Shown: positions 1 through 9,817, numbered from the stretch's first letter. The stretch is DNA of 64,000 nt from Schlegelella_A sp963778525 (GCA_963778525.1 CAVZUJ010000007.1:78062-142061); one strand, 5' to 3'. Numbers and translations are program-made. Notes: generated by a model not told the origin, from the sequence alone.

Positions 1-528
1 GCCTCGTGCTCTGCCCCACGACCGAAGCGAACCTCGGCGACGGCCTGGCCGACCTGCCGCGCTGGCTCGAAGCCGGCGTGCCGCTTTCCCTCGGCTCCGA
101 CAGCCAGGTCTCGCGCCATTGGGTCGAGGAGATGCGATGGCTCGAGTACGGCCAGCGTCTCGCTGCAACGCCGGCGCAACGTCAGCGCCACGGCGCAGGA
201 GCCGTCGACGGCCGGGCGCTTGCTCGAGCGCATGCTGGCGAGCCAGGGCCGCAGCGCAGGGTTCTCGCGCTGGGGCCTCGTCGCCGGTGCGCGAGCCGAC
301 GCGCTGGTGCTCGACGTCGGCGCTTCGGGCCTGCGCGGCGTGCCGCCCTCGCATGCGCTCGACGCCCTGGTCTTCGCCACCGACGGGCAGGTCTTTCGTG
401 ACGTCTACGTGGCGGGCCGGCAGGTGGTGGCCGAAGGACGCTGCATCGGCCAGGCCGGCATCGCCAGCCGCTTCGGCGATTGCATGAACGCGCTCTGGGG
501 CGCGGCCGCCAGCGGGCTCGGGCGCTGA
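1..528 (+). CDS. hutF: Formimidoylglutamate deiminase, C-terminal part, frameshifted
   Basis: This is the 3' end of an amidohydrolase-superfamily deiminase; its start lies left of the window. In histidine degradation HutF converts N-formimidoyl-L-glutamate to N-formyl-L-glutamate and ammonia. The reading frame shows the family signature LCPTTEANLGDG and GSDSQVSRHW, where the aspartate of GSDS belongs to the metal site, followed by WLEYGQRL. After about position 162 the homologous sequence continues one frame later (RRRNVSATAQEPSTAGRLLERML through the end at 528), so one extra base is present. The tail (ADALVLD, DALVFA, VYVAGRQVV) is the usual closing beta-domain. No other hut gene is in view. 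The family assignment is firm; whether the break is real or a sequencing error is not decided here. Confidence 0.85.
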   Translation, partial: ASCSAPRPKRTSATAWPTCRAGSKPACRFPSAPTARSRAIGSRRCDGSSTASVSLQRRRNVSATAQEPSTAGRLLERMLASQGRSAGFSRWGLVAGARADALVLDVGASGLRGVPPSHALDALVFATDGQVFRDVYVAGRQVVAEGRCIGQAGIASRFGDCMNALWGAAASGLGR

Positions 529-694
529 CGGGACGCTGACGGCGGGCGTTCTCGCGGCGCTCCGCTGTCGCTTCAGCGGCGTTCGGCTAGGATGCCGCGG
601 CTCGAGTCCCGCGGTCGACATCCCGCGCGCAGCGACGCTGCTCGAAGGCCCGAGCTTCGGTTCCACAACGCTTTCCCCTTCATCGAGGAGTCCC

Positions 695-1924
695 ATGGGC
701 ACGGTGGTCTTCAAGTACGACGTCAGCAAGCAGCTCGATTCGAAATACTCGTCGCGGGTCTTCAAGAAGATCGACGTGGCGACGGTGTCGCTCGTGATCG
801 ACGACAAGGTGATGGATGCGCTGGAAGCCAGCAAGGACCGCGACCTCGCGGCGATCAAGATGGTGGAGAAGGCGCAAAAGCTGTGCGACGCCACGACTGC
901 CGAGCTGTCGAAGAAGCTGAAGGAGCTGGACGAGAAGTACGCGGCCATGAAGTCCAGCGGCAAGAGCGAAGACGAGCGCTCCAAGCTGGTCAAGGCCTAC
1001 CGCGCCGAAGTGGTGAAGGAGCTCGACGACCTGAAGGGCGAGCTCAAGGTTCTTCCCGAAGACCAATGGAAGAAGTTCCTGGCCAAGTACGCCGAGGGCA
1101 AGAAGGAGTACCGCAGCTACAAGGTCAACGCCACGGTCGACGTCGCGGTCGGCACGCTCGGCGTGGTCGCGAGCGCTGCGGCGATCGGCGGCACCGCCCA
1201 CACCGGCGGCGCGTCGCTGGTGCTCGGCGTCATCGGCATGGTGCGCTCGGTGGCCAAGATCTCGGAGGTGGTGTATTCGATCGCCGTCGATGTCGAGAAG
1301 CAGGGCACTGCGCTGGCCAAGGACCTGAAGTCGCTGCAGTCCGACTTCGAGTCCGGCATGACTGCCCGGGGCGTGGGCAAGGATCTGGCCAAGACGGCGG
1401 TGAACGTGGTCTTCGGTGCGCCTTTCTTCACCACCGTGGCCACTGTCGAGAAGAAGGCGGAGACGCTTGGCGGCAAGGTGGCCGGTACCTATGTCGGTGG
1501 CGTGAAGCTGTCGCGCGAGGTGACGGAAAGCCTCAACGACCAGAAGAAGCTGGCGGCCGATCTCGCCAAGATGAAGCTCGACGGCGCGAAGGAAAAGGCC
1601 AAGAAGAAGGCCGAGGACAAGATCGAAGAGCTCGAGAAGAAGTTCAGCAAGCTGTTCGAGAAGGCCGCCGACATGAATGCCAAGGCCGAGCGCGCCGAGA
1701 CGCAGCTGAAGGCTGTGAAGAAGGCGCTCGAGGAGATCGGCGACACGACGAAGCCGCTGGCGTACATCGAGAAGGCGCTCAACGCGCTTGTCGCGGTCGG
1801 CCTTGGCGCCGCCGCGGCCGGGGTCGGCATCGTGCATGCCGCAGGCGAGGTGCTGGAGATCGCCAAGGAAGGGGTGTCGCTCACCGCCGAGCTGGCAGTG
1901 CAGGTCAAGGAAGCCTTCGACTGA
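695..1924 (+). CDS. Unknown coiled-coil protein with apolar central segment
   Basis: A 409-residue protein I do not recognise. Residues about 45-150 and 265-345 are strongly charged, Lys/Glu/Ala-rich heptad-like helices, as expected for long coiled coils. Between them (about 150-185) lies an uncharged Ala/Gly/Val stretch (TLGVVASAAAIGGTAHTGG, then LVLGVIGMV), and a second apolar stretch (ALVAVGLGAAAAGVGIVHAAG) lies near the C-terminus. There is no signal peptide. A GAGGAG ribosome site sits just before the ATG. It ends 15 bases before the dioxygenase start, so the two may be co-transcribed, although nothing else connects them. Coiled coils around an apolar hairpin occur in alpha-helical pore formers and in membrane-remodelling proteins; that comparison is only structural and no function is claimed. 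Confidence 0.6.
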   Translation: MGTVVFKYDVSKQLDSKYSSRVFKKIDVATVSLVIDDKVMDALEASKDRDLAAIKMVEKAQKLCDATTAELSKKLKELDEKYAAMKSSGKSEDERSKLVKAYRAEVVKELDDLKGELKVLPEDQWKKFLAKYAEGKKEYRSYKVNATVDVAVGTLGVVASAAAIGGTAHTGGASLVLGVIGMVRSVAKISEVVYSIAVDVEKQGTALAKDLKSLQSDFESGMTARGVGKDLAKTAVNVVFGAPFFTTVATVEKKAETLGGKVAGTYVGGVKLSREVTESLNDQKKLAADLAKMKLDGAKEKAKKKAEDKIEELEKKFSKLFEKAADMNAKAERAETQLKAVKKALEEIGDTTKPLAYIEKALNALVAVGLGAAAAGVGIVHAAGEVLEIAKEGVSLTAELAVQVKEAFD

Positions 1925-1938
1925 GGCGCGGGGCGGCC

Positions 1939-2890
1939 ATGATCATCGCAAGCGAGCGCGACGTCACGGCGGCCGTGCTCGCCGAGCTGGAAGGCGCCGA
2001 AGACGGGCGCTTCCGGCAGATCATGGGCGCGGCGATTCGCCATCTGCACGCCTTCGTCCGCGAAGCCGGCCTGACCGAAGCCGAGTTCCAGCAGGCTTGC
2101 GCCGTTCTCGCCAAGCTCGGCCAGCTGTCGACCGCCGTCGCACAACGAAGTGGTGCTGATGGCCGGATCGCTGGGCATCTCTTCGCTGGTCTGCCTGCTC
2201 AACAACGGCGATCGCGGGCAGAGCGAAACGACGGCCAATCTGCTCGGGCCGTTCTGGCGCATGGACTCGCCGGCCACGCGCAACGGCGAGTCGATCGTGC
2301 GCTCGCCGACGCCGGGTCTGCCGGTGTTCGTCGATGCCTGGGTCCGGGATCGCGAAGGCCGGGTCGTCGAGGGCGCCGAGGTCGATGTCTGGCAGGCTTC
2401 GACCGAAGGCTTCTACGAGAACCAGGATCCGGCCCAGGCCGACATGAACCTGCGCGGCAAGTTCACGACCGACGGGGCGGGGCGCATCTTCTTTCGCAGC
2501 GTGAAGCCGGCCGGCTATCCCATTCCGGTGAGCGGACCGGTGGGCGCGCTGCTGCGCCGGCAAGGGCGCCACAACATGCGGCCGGCGCACATCCACTTCA
2601 TGATCTCGAAGGCGGGCTTCAAGACCCAGTTCTCGCAGGTCTATTCGAGCGACGACCCGAACCTGGAATCGGACGTCCAGTTCGGCGTGACCCGGGCGCT
2701 GATCGGCCAGTACGTGCTGCACGCCGACGAGCCGGCTCCGGACGGCGACGTGTCGGGTGCGTGGTATTCGCTCGACCATCACTTCGTGATCGAGCCCGGC
2801 GAATCGAAGCTGCCGACGCCGCCGATCTCCGCCAGGGTGAGCGGCGAGCGGGCCGCATCGGTCGTTCTGGAACGCCGCCACGCGACCTAG
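1939..2890 (+). CDS. Intradiol ring-cleavage dioxygenase, frameshifted
   Basis: Non-haem Fe(III) dioxygenase of the catechol/hydroxyquinol 1,2-dioxygenase family, opening catecholic rings between the two hydroxyls to give muconate-type acids. The N-terminal helical dioxygenase domain starts at the ATG (MIIASERDVTAAVLAELEG) and the catalytic beta-sandwich follows (NLLGPFWRMDSP, VDVWQAS, GFYENQDP). Likely iron ligands are the tyrosines in GFYENQD and GYPIPVSGP and both histidines in RPAHIHFM. The frame shifts by one extra base near 2131, between QLS and the conserved HNEVVLMAG; corrected length is about 316 residues, normal for the family. The exact substrate cannot be read from sequence. A solute-binding protein gene follows in the same direction. 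Confidence 0.85.
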
Positions 2891-2970
2891 CGGCGACCTC
2901 GACCTCCGACAGCATGGACCTTTGAAGCGCGGCCGCCGCAACCCGCAATCACAAAACTACAATTGGCGCA

Positions 2971-3801
2971 GTGACTATCTTTCATCGCGCCCGTTGGCCG
3001 ACCACGAGAGCGGTGTTCATTTCGATCGCGCTGCTCTGCGCCGGCCTCACGACCGGCGCGGTCCAGGCGGCAACGCCGGACGACGCGACCGCGCGCGCCG
3101 CGCTCGCGCCCACCGGCACCTTGCGGGTCGGCGTCTATTCCGGCAGCCCCACGTCGATGGTGCGCAACGCGGCGGGCGAGGTGCATGGCATCACGATCGA
3201 GATCGGCCGGGCCCTGGCAAAGCGCCTCGATGTGCCGGTGCAGATCGTGGTCTTCGATCGCGTCGCCCAGGTCGTCGATGCATTGGCCGCTTCCAGCATC
3301 GACATGACCGTCACGAACGCTTCGCCGGCGCGCGCCGAGCGGGTCGATTTCACGCCGCCCTTGCTCGACCTGGAGCTGGGCGTGCTGGTGATGCCCGGAT
3401 CGCCGGTGACCTCGCTCGACACGCTCGATCGCGATGGCATCCGCGTCGGCGTGACCGAAGGGAGCAGCTCGCAAGGCGCCCTGTCGAAGCGCCTCGTGCA
3501 CGCCACGGTGATCACCGCCCCGTCGATGCCGGCGGCGCAGGCGGCGCTGCGCGCCGGCGGCGTCGACGCCTTTGCCACCAACAAGGCGATCCTGTTCGAG
3601 ATGAGCGATGCGCTGCCCGGCTCGCACGTGCTCGACGGTCGTTGGGGCGTGGAGCATCTGGCCATCGCCGTGCCCAAGGGGCGCGCGGCGGGCGCAACGC
3701 TGCTGCGCGAGTTCAGCGAACAGGTGCAGGGCGACGGCGAGGTCGAGCGCGCCGCCAGCCGTGCCGGGCTGCGCGGCTCGGTAGCGGCCGGTTCGCATTG
3801 A
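2971..3801 (+). CDS. Periplasmic substrate-binding protein, SBP_bac_3 family
   Basis: A 276-residue exported binding protein of the family that feeds polar amino-acid type ABC importers. The chosen GTG start gives a basic N-terminus and an apolar signal segment (AVFISIALLCAGLTTGAVQA) with likely cleavage after VQA. The mature protein opens with GTLRVGVYSG and has the DMTVTNASPARAERVDFTPP stretch typical of the family, where the conserved arginine normally holds the ligand carboxylate. No permease or ATPase gene is adjacent, so the partner must lie elsewhere, or the protein serves as a sensor. A Bug-type binding protein follows 23 bases downstream. The ligand is unknown. Confidence 0.85.
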   Translation: MTIFHRARWPTTRAVFISIALLCAGLTTGAVQAATPDDATARAALAPTGTLRVGVYSGSPTSMVRNAAGEVHGITIEIGRALAKRLDVPVQIVVFDRVAQVVDALAASSIDMTVTNASPARAERVDFTPPLLDLELGVLVMPGSPVTSLDTLDRDGIRVGVTEGSSSQGALSKRLVHATVITAPSMPAAQAALRAGGVDAFATNKAILFEMSDALPGSHVLDGRWGVEHLAIAVPKGRAAGATLLREFSEQVQGDGEVERAASRAGLRGSVAAGSH

Positions 3802-3824
3802 TGCCCTGACGTTCCGGAGATCCC

Positions 3825-4790
3825 ATGCACCCTGCACGCCTTGCCGCCACGCTCGTGGCCTCTCTGTCCCTCTTCATCGGCCTGAACGCGCCGGCCCAAT
3901 CGGACAAGCCCTTGCGCATCCTTGTCGGCTATTCGGCCGGTGGCGCCGTCGACGTGCTGGCGCGCGGTGTCGGCCAGCAGTTGGCTCTGACGCTGAAGGA
4001 GCCGGTCATCGTGGAGAACAAGCCCGGCGCGGGCACCAACATCGCGGTCAGAACGCTCATCGACAGCGCGCCGGACGGCAAGACCCTGCTGATGGCCGCC
4101 AACGCGCTGGCGGCGAATGGTGCGCTGTTCGATCCGCCGCCGTTCGACGTGGCGCGCGACGTCGTGCCGGTCGCCCAGATCGGACGCGTGCCGGTCGTGA
4201 TCGCGACCCGTGCCGACTCTCCTCTGGACACGCTGGCCAAGCTCATCGATGCCGCGCACAAGCAACCGCACACCGTCACCTACGCCACGCCCGGCAACGG
4301 CTCCACGCCGCACCTGGCGATGGGCCTCTTCGAGAGCACCGCAGGCATCTCGCTCCAGCACGTGCCTTACAAAGGCGGCGCTCCGGCCATCACCGACACG
4401 CTCGGTGGCCACGTCATGCTGGTGGCGGTGAACGCATTGGAGGTACTGCCCCTCGTTCGAGCGGGCAAGCTGAAGGTGCTGGCGGTGATGAGCAAGGCGC
4501 GCTCGCCGGTATTGCCCGACGTGCCCACGGTGGCCGAATCGGGCTATCCGCAGTTCGAGGCGTCGGTCTGGTACGGCCTGGTGGCGCCGGCGAAGACGCC
4601 GGCATCCATCGTCGCGCACCTCAATGCCCAGGTGCAGCAGGCACTCGCGGCGCCGGCGGTCAAGCAGCTGCTGTCCGACGCGGGCGGCGAGGTCCTGCCC
4701 GGATCGCCCGAGCAGTTCGGTGCGCTGCTCCTGGCCGAGCGTGCGCGCTACGAAAAGCTCATCCGACAGGCCGGCATCAAGCCCGACTGA
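3825..4790 (+). CDS. Bug-family (TctC-like) periplasmic binding protein
   Basis: A 321-residue secreted solute-binding protein of the Bug/TctC family, which captures carboxylates for tripartite tricarboxylate transporters or acts as an orphan receptor. It has a signal peptide (LAATLVASLSLFIGLNAPAQS) and hallmark segments: PLRILVGYSAGGAVDVLAR near the start of the mature protein, VENKPGAGTNIA, GLFESTAGISLQHVPYKGG, and LPDVPTVAESGYP. These loops normally bind the distal carboxyl group through main-chain and water contacts. It lies 23 bases after another binding protein, with the antiporter-like gene downstream. The TctA/TctB membrane subunits in this window are 42 kb away. Ligand unknown. Confidence 0.9.
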   Translation: MHPARLAATLVASLSLFIGLNAPAQSDKPLRILVGYSAGGAVDVLARGVGQQLALTLKEPVIVENKPGAGTNIAVRTLIDSAPDGKTLLMAANALAANGALFDPPPFDVARDVVPVAQIGRVPVVIATRADSPLDTLAKLIDAAHKQPHTVTYATPGNGSTPHLAMGLFESTAGISLQHVPYKGGAPAITDTLGGHVMLVAVNALEVLPLVRAGKLKVLAVMSKARSPVLPDVPTVAESGYPQFEASVWYGLVAPAKTPASIVAHLNAQVQQALAAPAVKQLLSDAGGEVLPGSPEQFGALLLAERARYEKLIRQAGIKPD

Positions 4791-4902
4791 CTTTCTCGGG
4801 CTTCCAGAAGACCGACTCACGCCGCGCGCAACCCTTCCGGATCGCCGCAACCACTTCGAACGAGGTCAAGATGCAGGAATCGCTGCGGGGCAGGACATCC
4901 AG

Positions 4903-6156
4903 TTGACCGATTCCTCCATCGAGATGGTCGCCGCAGGGATCTTCGCCATCGCGATGATCCACACCTTCGCGGCCAAGATGTTCGAGCGTGTCGCGCGCCG
5001 CTACCCGAGGCACGCCGGGCTGTTTCACCTGCTCGGCGAAGTCGAAGTCGTGTTCGGCTTCTGGGCCATCGTGCTGATTGCTTCGCTGGCCATCCTGAGG
5101 GGCGCGAGCCAGGCCCTGGACTACGCCGAGTCGCGTCGGTACACGGAGCCTCTTTTCGTGTTCGTCGTGATGGTCATCGCGGCCTCGAAGCCGATCCTGC
5201 AGGTCGTGATGTCGATGGTGTCCGGGCTCGCCCGGCTGCTGCCGATGCGCACGGAGCTCGCGATGGCCTGGCTCGGACTGGCGCTGGTTCCGCTGCTCGG
5301 CTCGTTGATCACCGAACCGGCCGCGATGACGGTCGCAGCACTGCTGCTGGCGCCGCAGGTGTTCAGACCCGACGTGCGCGAGTCGGTCAAGTACCTGGCG
5401 CTCGGTGTGCTGTTCGTCAACGTGTCGATCGGCGGCACGCTGACTTCGTTCGCTGCGCCGCCCGTCCTGATGGTCGCCTCCACCTGGCACTGGGACACCG
5501 CATTCATCCTGGCAACGTTCGGATGGAAGGCTGCCGTGGCGACCTGCATCAACGCCACGGTTGCCACCCTGGCGCTGCGCAGGCACCTGCCGCCGGTCGA
5601 GGTCGGCAGGCAAGCCGTTGCGCGCGTGCCGGCGACGGTCGTCGCGGCGCACGTGGCCTTCCTTGCCGGCGTCGTCGTGCTGGCCCATCATCCGGTCGCC
5701 TTCCTCGGGCTGTTCCTGCTGTTCCTCGGCTTCACGCAAGCCTACGAGCGTCACCAGAACCCGCTGATCATTCGCGAAGCGCTGCTGGTCGGATTCTTTC
5801 TCGCCGGCCTCGTCGTGCTCGGCGGCATGCAGCAGTGGTGGCTCCAGCCTGCCGTCGAGAGCTTGTCGCCCGAGGCGCTTTTCTATGGCGCCGTCGGCCT
5901 GACGGCGGTGACCGACAACGCCGCGCTGACCTACCTCGGATCGCTCATCGCCGGCACTTCCGACGCCGCGAAATACGCGCTGCTCTCCGGAGCCGTCGTT
6001 GGCGGTGGCCTGACCGTCATCGCCAACGCGCCGAATCCGGCCGGGGTCGCACTCCTCAAGAAGGGCTTTTCGGACGAGTCGATCGGCGCCCTCGGACTGT
6101 TGCTCGGAGCGCTCCTGCCAACGGCAGTCGCGGCTGCCGCCTTCGTCTGCCTGTAG
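4903..6156 (+). CDS. Putative Na+/H+ antiporter family membrane protein
   Basis: A polytopic membrane protein of about 417 residues resembling the putative Na+/H+ antiporter family (Na_H_antiport_2 type). Conserved parts include the opening segment FAIAMIHTFAAKMFE, GLFHLLGEVEVVFGFWAI, EPLFVFVVMVIAASKPIL, SLITEPAAMTVAALLLA and GLTAVTDNAALTYLGSLIA, with acidic residues inside membrane segments as expected for cation exchange. The frame is open much further upstream, but the family begins shortly before MVAAGIFAIAMIH, so TTG at 4903 is preferred; ATG at 4924 is the alternative. A tiny reading frame (4871-4906, MQESLRGRTSS) preceded by AGGTCAAG ends in a TTGA overlap with that TTG, which would suit translational coupling. 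Transport activity is inferred from family resemblance only. Confidence 0.75.
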   Translation: MTDSSIEMVAAGIFAIAMIHTFAAKMFERVARRYPRHAGLFHLLGEVEVVFGFWAIVLIASLAILRGASQALDYAESRRYTEPLFVFVVMVIAASKPILQVVMSMVSGLARLLPMRTELAMAWLGLALVPLLGSLITEPAAMTVAALLLAPQVFRPDVRESVKYLALGVLFVNVSIGGTLTSFAAPPVLMVASTWHWDTAFILATFGWKAAVATCINATVATLALRRHLPPVEVGRQAVARVPATVVAAHVAFLAGVVVLAHHPVAFLGLFLLFLGFTQAYERHQNPLIIREALLVGFFLAGLVVLGGMQQWWLQPAVESLSPEALFYGAVGLTAVTDNAALTYLGSLIAGTSDAAKYALLSGAVVGGGLTVIANAPNPAGVALLKKGFSDESIGALGLLLGALLPTAVAAAAFVCL

Positions 6157-6227
6157 GCGACGACAGCGCGCCGTGCGAACCGGCCGGTCGCTGACGACCG
6201 CCGCATCCGCACTCCGCTTTGCCGACC

Positions 6228-8640
6228 CTATGCCTTCGTCGGCAGCAGAAACCGCGACAGGGCCGGAGTCAGCACCACCGCACCGACCATGTTCCACAGG
6301 AACATGAAGGCCAGCAGCAGGCCCATGTCGGCCTGGAACTTGATCGGCGAGAGGGCCCAGGTCGCGACGCCGGCGGCCAGCGTCACGCCGACCAGCACCA
6401 CGACCTTGCCGGTGAACTGCAGCGCACGGCGATACGCCTGCGCCAGCGGCACGCCGGCGCGCTGCTGCGCGAGCTGCACCGAGAGCAGGTAGAGCGCGTA
6501 GTCGACGCCGATGCCGACACCGAGCGCGATGACCGGCAGCGTCGCCACCTTCACGCCGATGCCCAGCGCCACCATCAGCGCCTCGCACAGCACCGAGGTG
6601 ATGATCAGCGGCACGACCGCGACGACGACCGCGCGCCAGCTGCGAAAGGTGATGAAGCACAGCACGATCACGGCGCCGTAGACGAGCAGCAGCATCTGCG
6701 TCCAGGCCTTCTTGACGACGATGTTCGTCGCCGCCTCGATGCCGGCGCTGCCGGCGGCCAGCTTGAACTGGCGCCCGTCGACGCTGTGCGCGTCGGCGAA
6801 GCTGCTGCTGGCCTTGACGACGCGATCGAGCGTCTCGGCGCGATGGTCCGACAGGTAGGCGATCACCGGCATCACCGAGCAGTCGTTGTTGAACAGGTCG
6901 GGGTTGTTGACGCTGGCCTGCTGCGCGCCGTAGTTCAGCACGTCCTGGTTGCGCGCGATCGTCAGCCACTTCGGGCTGCCGTCGTTGCTGCCGGCGGTGA
7001 TCTGGCGCACCGCGTCGGGCAGCGCCACCGTCGTCTGCACGCCGGGCAGCTGGCGCAGTTGCCAGGCCAGGCGATCGGCCTCGACGAGCGTCTGGTACTT
7101 CAGGCAGCCCTCCTTGTCGGTCTTCACGATCACCGCGAAGGCGTCGCTCGACAGGCTGTAGTGCCCGGTGATGTAGGCGTTGTCGCGGTTGTAGCGCGAG
7201 GCGGCGCGCAGCTCGGGGGCGCCGGCGTCGAGGTCGCCGATCTTCAGATGCAGGCTGACCGCATAGCCGACCGCCACGAGCAGCGCCGCGCCGGCGATCG
7301 CGGCCAGCGCGTAGCGGCGCTCGACGAAGCGGGCGAGCAGGCCGAACAGGCGGTTGAAGCCGCGGTCGCGCTGCTCCTCGCTCTCGGCCTTCAGTGCGCG
7401 CGCCGCGGCGCTCTTGCTGACGCCGACGTAGCTCAGCAGCACCGGCAGCAGGATGAGGTTGGTGAAGATCAGCACCGCGACGCCGATGCTCGCGGTCAAG
7501 CGCCAGGTCCTTGATCACCGCGATGTCGATCGCCATCAGCACGGCGAAGCCGACGGCGTCGGCGAGCAGCGCGGTCAGGCCGGCGAGGAACAGCCGGCGG
7601 AAGGTATAGCGCGCGGCCACCAGCTTGTGCTCGCCGCGCCCGATGTCCTGCATGATGCCGTTCATCTTCTGCGCGCCGTGGCTGATGCCGATGGCGAACA
7701 CCAGGAACGGCACCAGGATCGAATACGGGTCGAGCTCGAAGCCGAGTGCGGCCACCAGGCCGAGCTGCCAGACGACGGCGACCAGCGAGCAGGCCAGGAC
7801 CAGCGTCGTCGAGCGGGCGCAGCGGGTGTACAGGCCGATGATCATGGCGGCGATCAGCGCCGCCAGGCCGAAGTACATCGCGACCTGGACCAGGCCGTCC
7901 ATCAGGTCGCCCGCCAGCTTGGCGAAGCCGATCACGTGCACCTTGACGTGGCCGTCGGCCTCGACGCGCGCGCGCATCTGGTCGAGCGAATGAGACAGCG
8001 CCCGCACGTCGATTTGCTTGCCGGTCGTCGTGTCGGTGTCGAGCAGGGGCACGACCAGCATGGTCGACTTGAAGTCGTTGCCGACCAGGCTGCCGACGAT
8101 GCCGGCGCGCGCGATATTGGCGCGCAGCGCTTCGGTCGCCTTCGGCGAGCCATCGTAGTTGTCGGGCATCACCGGGCCGCCGCGGAAGCCCTCTTCGGTG
8201 ACCTCGGTCCAGCGCACGCCGGGCGCCCACAGCGACTTGACCCACGCCCGGTCGACGCCCGGGGTCAGGAACACGTCGTCATGGATCTTGCGCAGCGCGG
8301 CCTCGTACTTCGGGTCGAAGATGTCGCCCTGCGGGTTCTCGACGACGATGCGCAGCGCGTTGCCGAGGCCGCGCAATTCGTTGCGGTTCTCGAGGTAGTT
8401 CTGGATGTACGGGTGGCTGCGCGGGATCATCTTGTCGAAGCTCGCCGCGAGGCTCAGCTTCGTGACGGCCAGCGCCGCCAGCACGAGGGTGACCAGGGCG
8501 CAGATGATCAGGACGACGCGGCGGTGGTTGAAGACCGCGCGTTCGAGCAGCGAGCCGCTGGCCGGGTCGAAGCCGACGAGCGATCGCGCGGCTGCCGGCG
8601 CGTCGGTGGGGACGATGGGGCTGTGGCTGGAGATGTCCAT
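6228..8640 (-). CDS. RND/MMPL superfamily permease, frameshifted
   Basis: A large inner-membrane permease of the RND superfamily (MMPL-like), about 803 residues after correction. The first membrane segment is VVLIICALVTLVLAALAV, followed by a periplasmic domain, a cluster of membrane helices (MYFGLAALIAAMIIGLY, ILVPFLVFAIGISHGAQKMNG), a second periplasmic loop and a second helix cluster (LPVIALGVGIGVDYALYLL). The aspartate in GVGIGVDYA matches the proton-relay position of this superfamily. One extra base near 7498 shifts the frame between VIKDLAL and TASIGVAVLIFTNL. It follows the YCF48-like gene directly and belongs to the DUF1302/DUF1329 set, which often accompanies degradation genes for hydrophobic compounds. 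The direction of transport and the substrate are not known. Confidence 0.85.
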
Positions 8641-8641
8641 C

Positions 8642-9691
8642 TCAGACTCCCGAGAGGGTCTGCAGGCCGCGCGGGCCGCCGAGCACCAGGGTGCCTGCGC
8701 CAGCGCGCGTCACGGCAGCGGCGGGCTGCGTGCGTTCGGTCTTCAGCGGAGCGAAGGTCACGCCGTCGTCGCTGCTGGCCAGGACGTGGCCCGCCTGGCT
8801 GACCAGCACGATGCGGCCGCGCTCGTCGATCGTGCCTGCGGTCAGGCCCACCGTGACGCCGGCCGATGCGGCCTGCCAGCTGCGCCCGCCGTCGGTGCTG
8901 CGCACCACATTGCCGCGCAGGCCGTACGCAAGGACCACGCGTTCGTTGCCGAGCACGCCGAAGAGCGTGCCCTGGTAGGGAATGCTCGACGCCACGAAGC
9001 GTCCGCTGCTGCGATCGAGCTTGAGCAGCAGCCCTTGCTCGCCGACGATGTAGAGGTCGCCGCCGACGCGGCGCACCGCGTAGAGGTGCAGTGCCTTCGG
9101 GTTGTCGGTGGCGTGCAGCAGCGGCTCCCAGGTCTTGCCGCCGTCGACCGTGCGCAGCACGAGACCGAACGCGCCGACGACATAGCCGTTCTTCGCATCG
9201 TCGAAGCAGACGTCGAGGAACGGGTTCTCGGCGCCCTGCGCGGCGAAGCGTTGCGCCTCGCCGAGCCACTTGGCATCGCCCCTTGCAATGTAGTACTTGA
9301 CCAGCACGTTGCCCATGGTGCGGCCGTCGAGTTGGCGCGTCCACGTGCGGCCGGCGTCGCTGCTGGCGAGCACGACGCCGTCGTGGCCCACCGCCCAGCC
9401 GTCCTGCGCGTTGGGAAAGCTCACCGCCAAAAGGTCGGAGCTGACCGGCACATCGGCCTGTTGCCAGCTCTTGCCGTGGTCGTCGGAGAGCAGGACCTGG
9501 CCGCGCTGGCCGACCGCGACGACGCGATCGCCGGCCAGCGCCAGGCCGTTGACCAGCGAGCGATCGGCGAGCGCGCTCTTCAGCGCCGGCGTGTCGAGCA
9601 CGTCGCGCACCGCCTGCTCGGGTGCGGTGGCGGCCCACACCGCGCCGGCGAGGACGACGGCCAGGGTCGAAGCGAAAGCGCGTTGCAGCAT
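8642..9691 (-). CDS. YCF48-like BNR-repeat beta-propeller protein
   Basis: A 349-residue exported protein built of repeating units of the form SSDAGRTW, TVDGGKTW, STDGGRSW and SSDDGVTF, the BNR/YCF48 beta-propeller repeat also found in the photosystem II assembly factor. The ATG at 9691 is preferred over a longer frame because it opens a signal peptide (MLQRAFASTLAVVLAGAVWA) ending in AA. In nonphotosynthetic proteobacteria such proteins are commonly encoded next to RND permeases and DUF1302/DUF1329 proteins, as here; they are thought to be periplasmic partners of that system. Its stop lies one base before the permease start, so the two are surely co-transcribed. Confidence 0.85.
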   Translation of the reverse strand: MLQRAFASTLAVVLAGAVWAATAPEQAVRDVLDTPALKSALADRSLVNGLALAGDRVVAVGQRGQVLLSDDHGKSWQQADVPVSSDLLAVSFPNAQDGWAVGHDGVVLASSDAGRTWTRQLDGRTMGNVLVKYYIARGDAKWLGEAQRFAAQGAENPFLDVCFDDAKNGYVVGAFGLVLRTVDGGKTWEPLLHATDNPKALHLYAVRRVGGDLYIVGEQGLLLKLDRSSGRFVASSIPYQGTLFGVLGNERVVLAYGLRGNVVRSTDGGRSWQAASAGVTVGLTAGTIDERGRIVLVSQAGHVLASSDDGVTFAPLKTERTQPAAAVTRAGAGTLVLGGPRGLQTLSGV

Positions 9692-9750
9692 GTCGTCTCC
9701 AGTCTTCCTGTCAAGGGCGCGCAGCGCGCCTCTGCTTTGATCGTCATTCT

Positions 9751-9801
9751 GGGCGGCAGACCCGCGCGACGTCCCCCTCTCACCGGGGGAGAGGGTGGGG
9801 C
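9751..9801. repeat. Extragenic repeat with GC-rich palindrome
   Basis: The 15-mer GGGCGGCAGACCCGC (9751-9765) occurs again at 17023-17037, also just outside a coding region. It is followed by a C/G-rich dyad (CCCTCTC then GGGAGAGGG, about 9775-9796). Similar C-run/G-run palindromes recur at 13050, 17115 and 56800. These look like dispersed extragenic palindromes; no coding potential was seen. Confidence 0.5.
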
Positions 9802-9817
9802 ACGGCGTCGGCCCGGC

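Noticed and set aside
4777..8640. Very long open frame of 1287 codons on the minus strand
   Set aside because: Only its first 380 or so residues (8640 to about 7500) are a real protein, the RND permease; the rest is antisense to the antiporter gene and out of frame with the permease.
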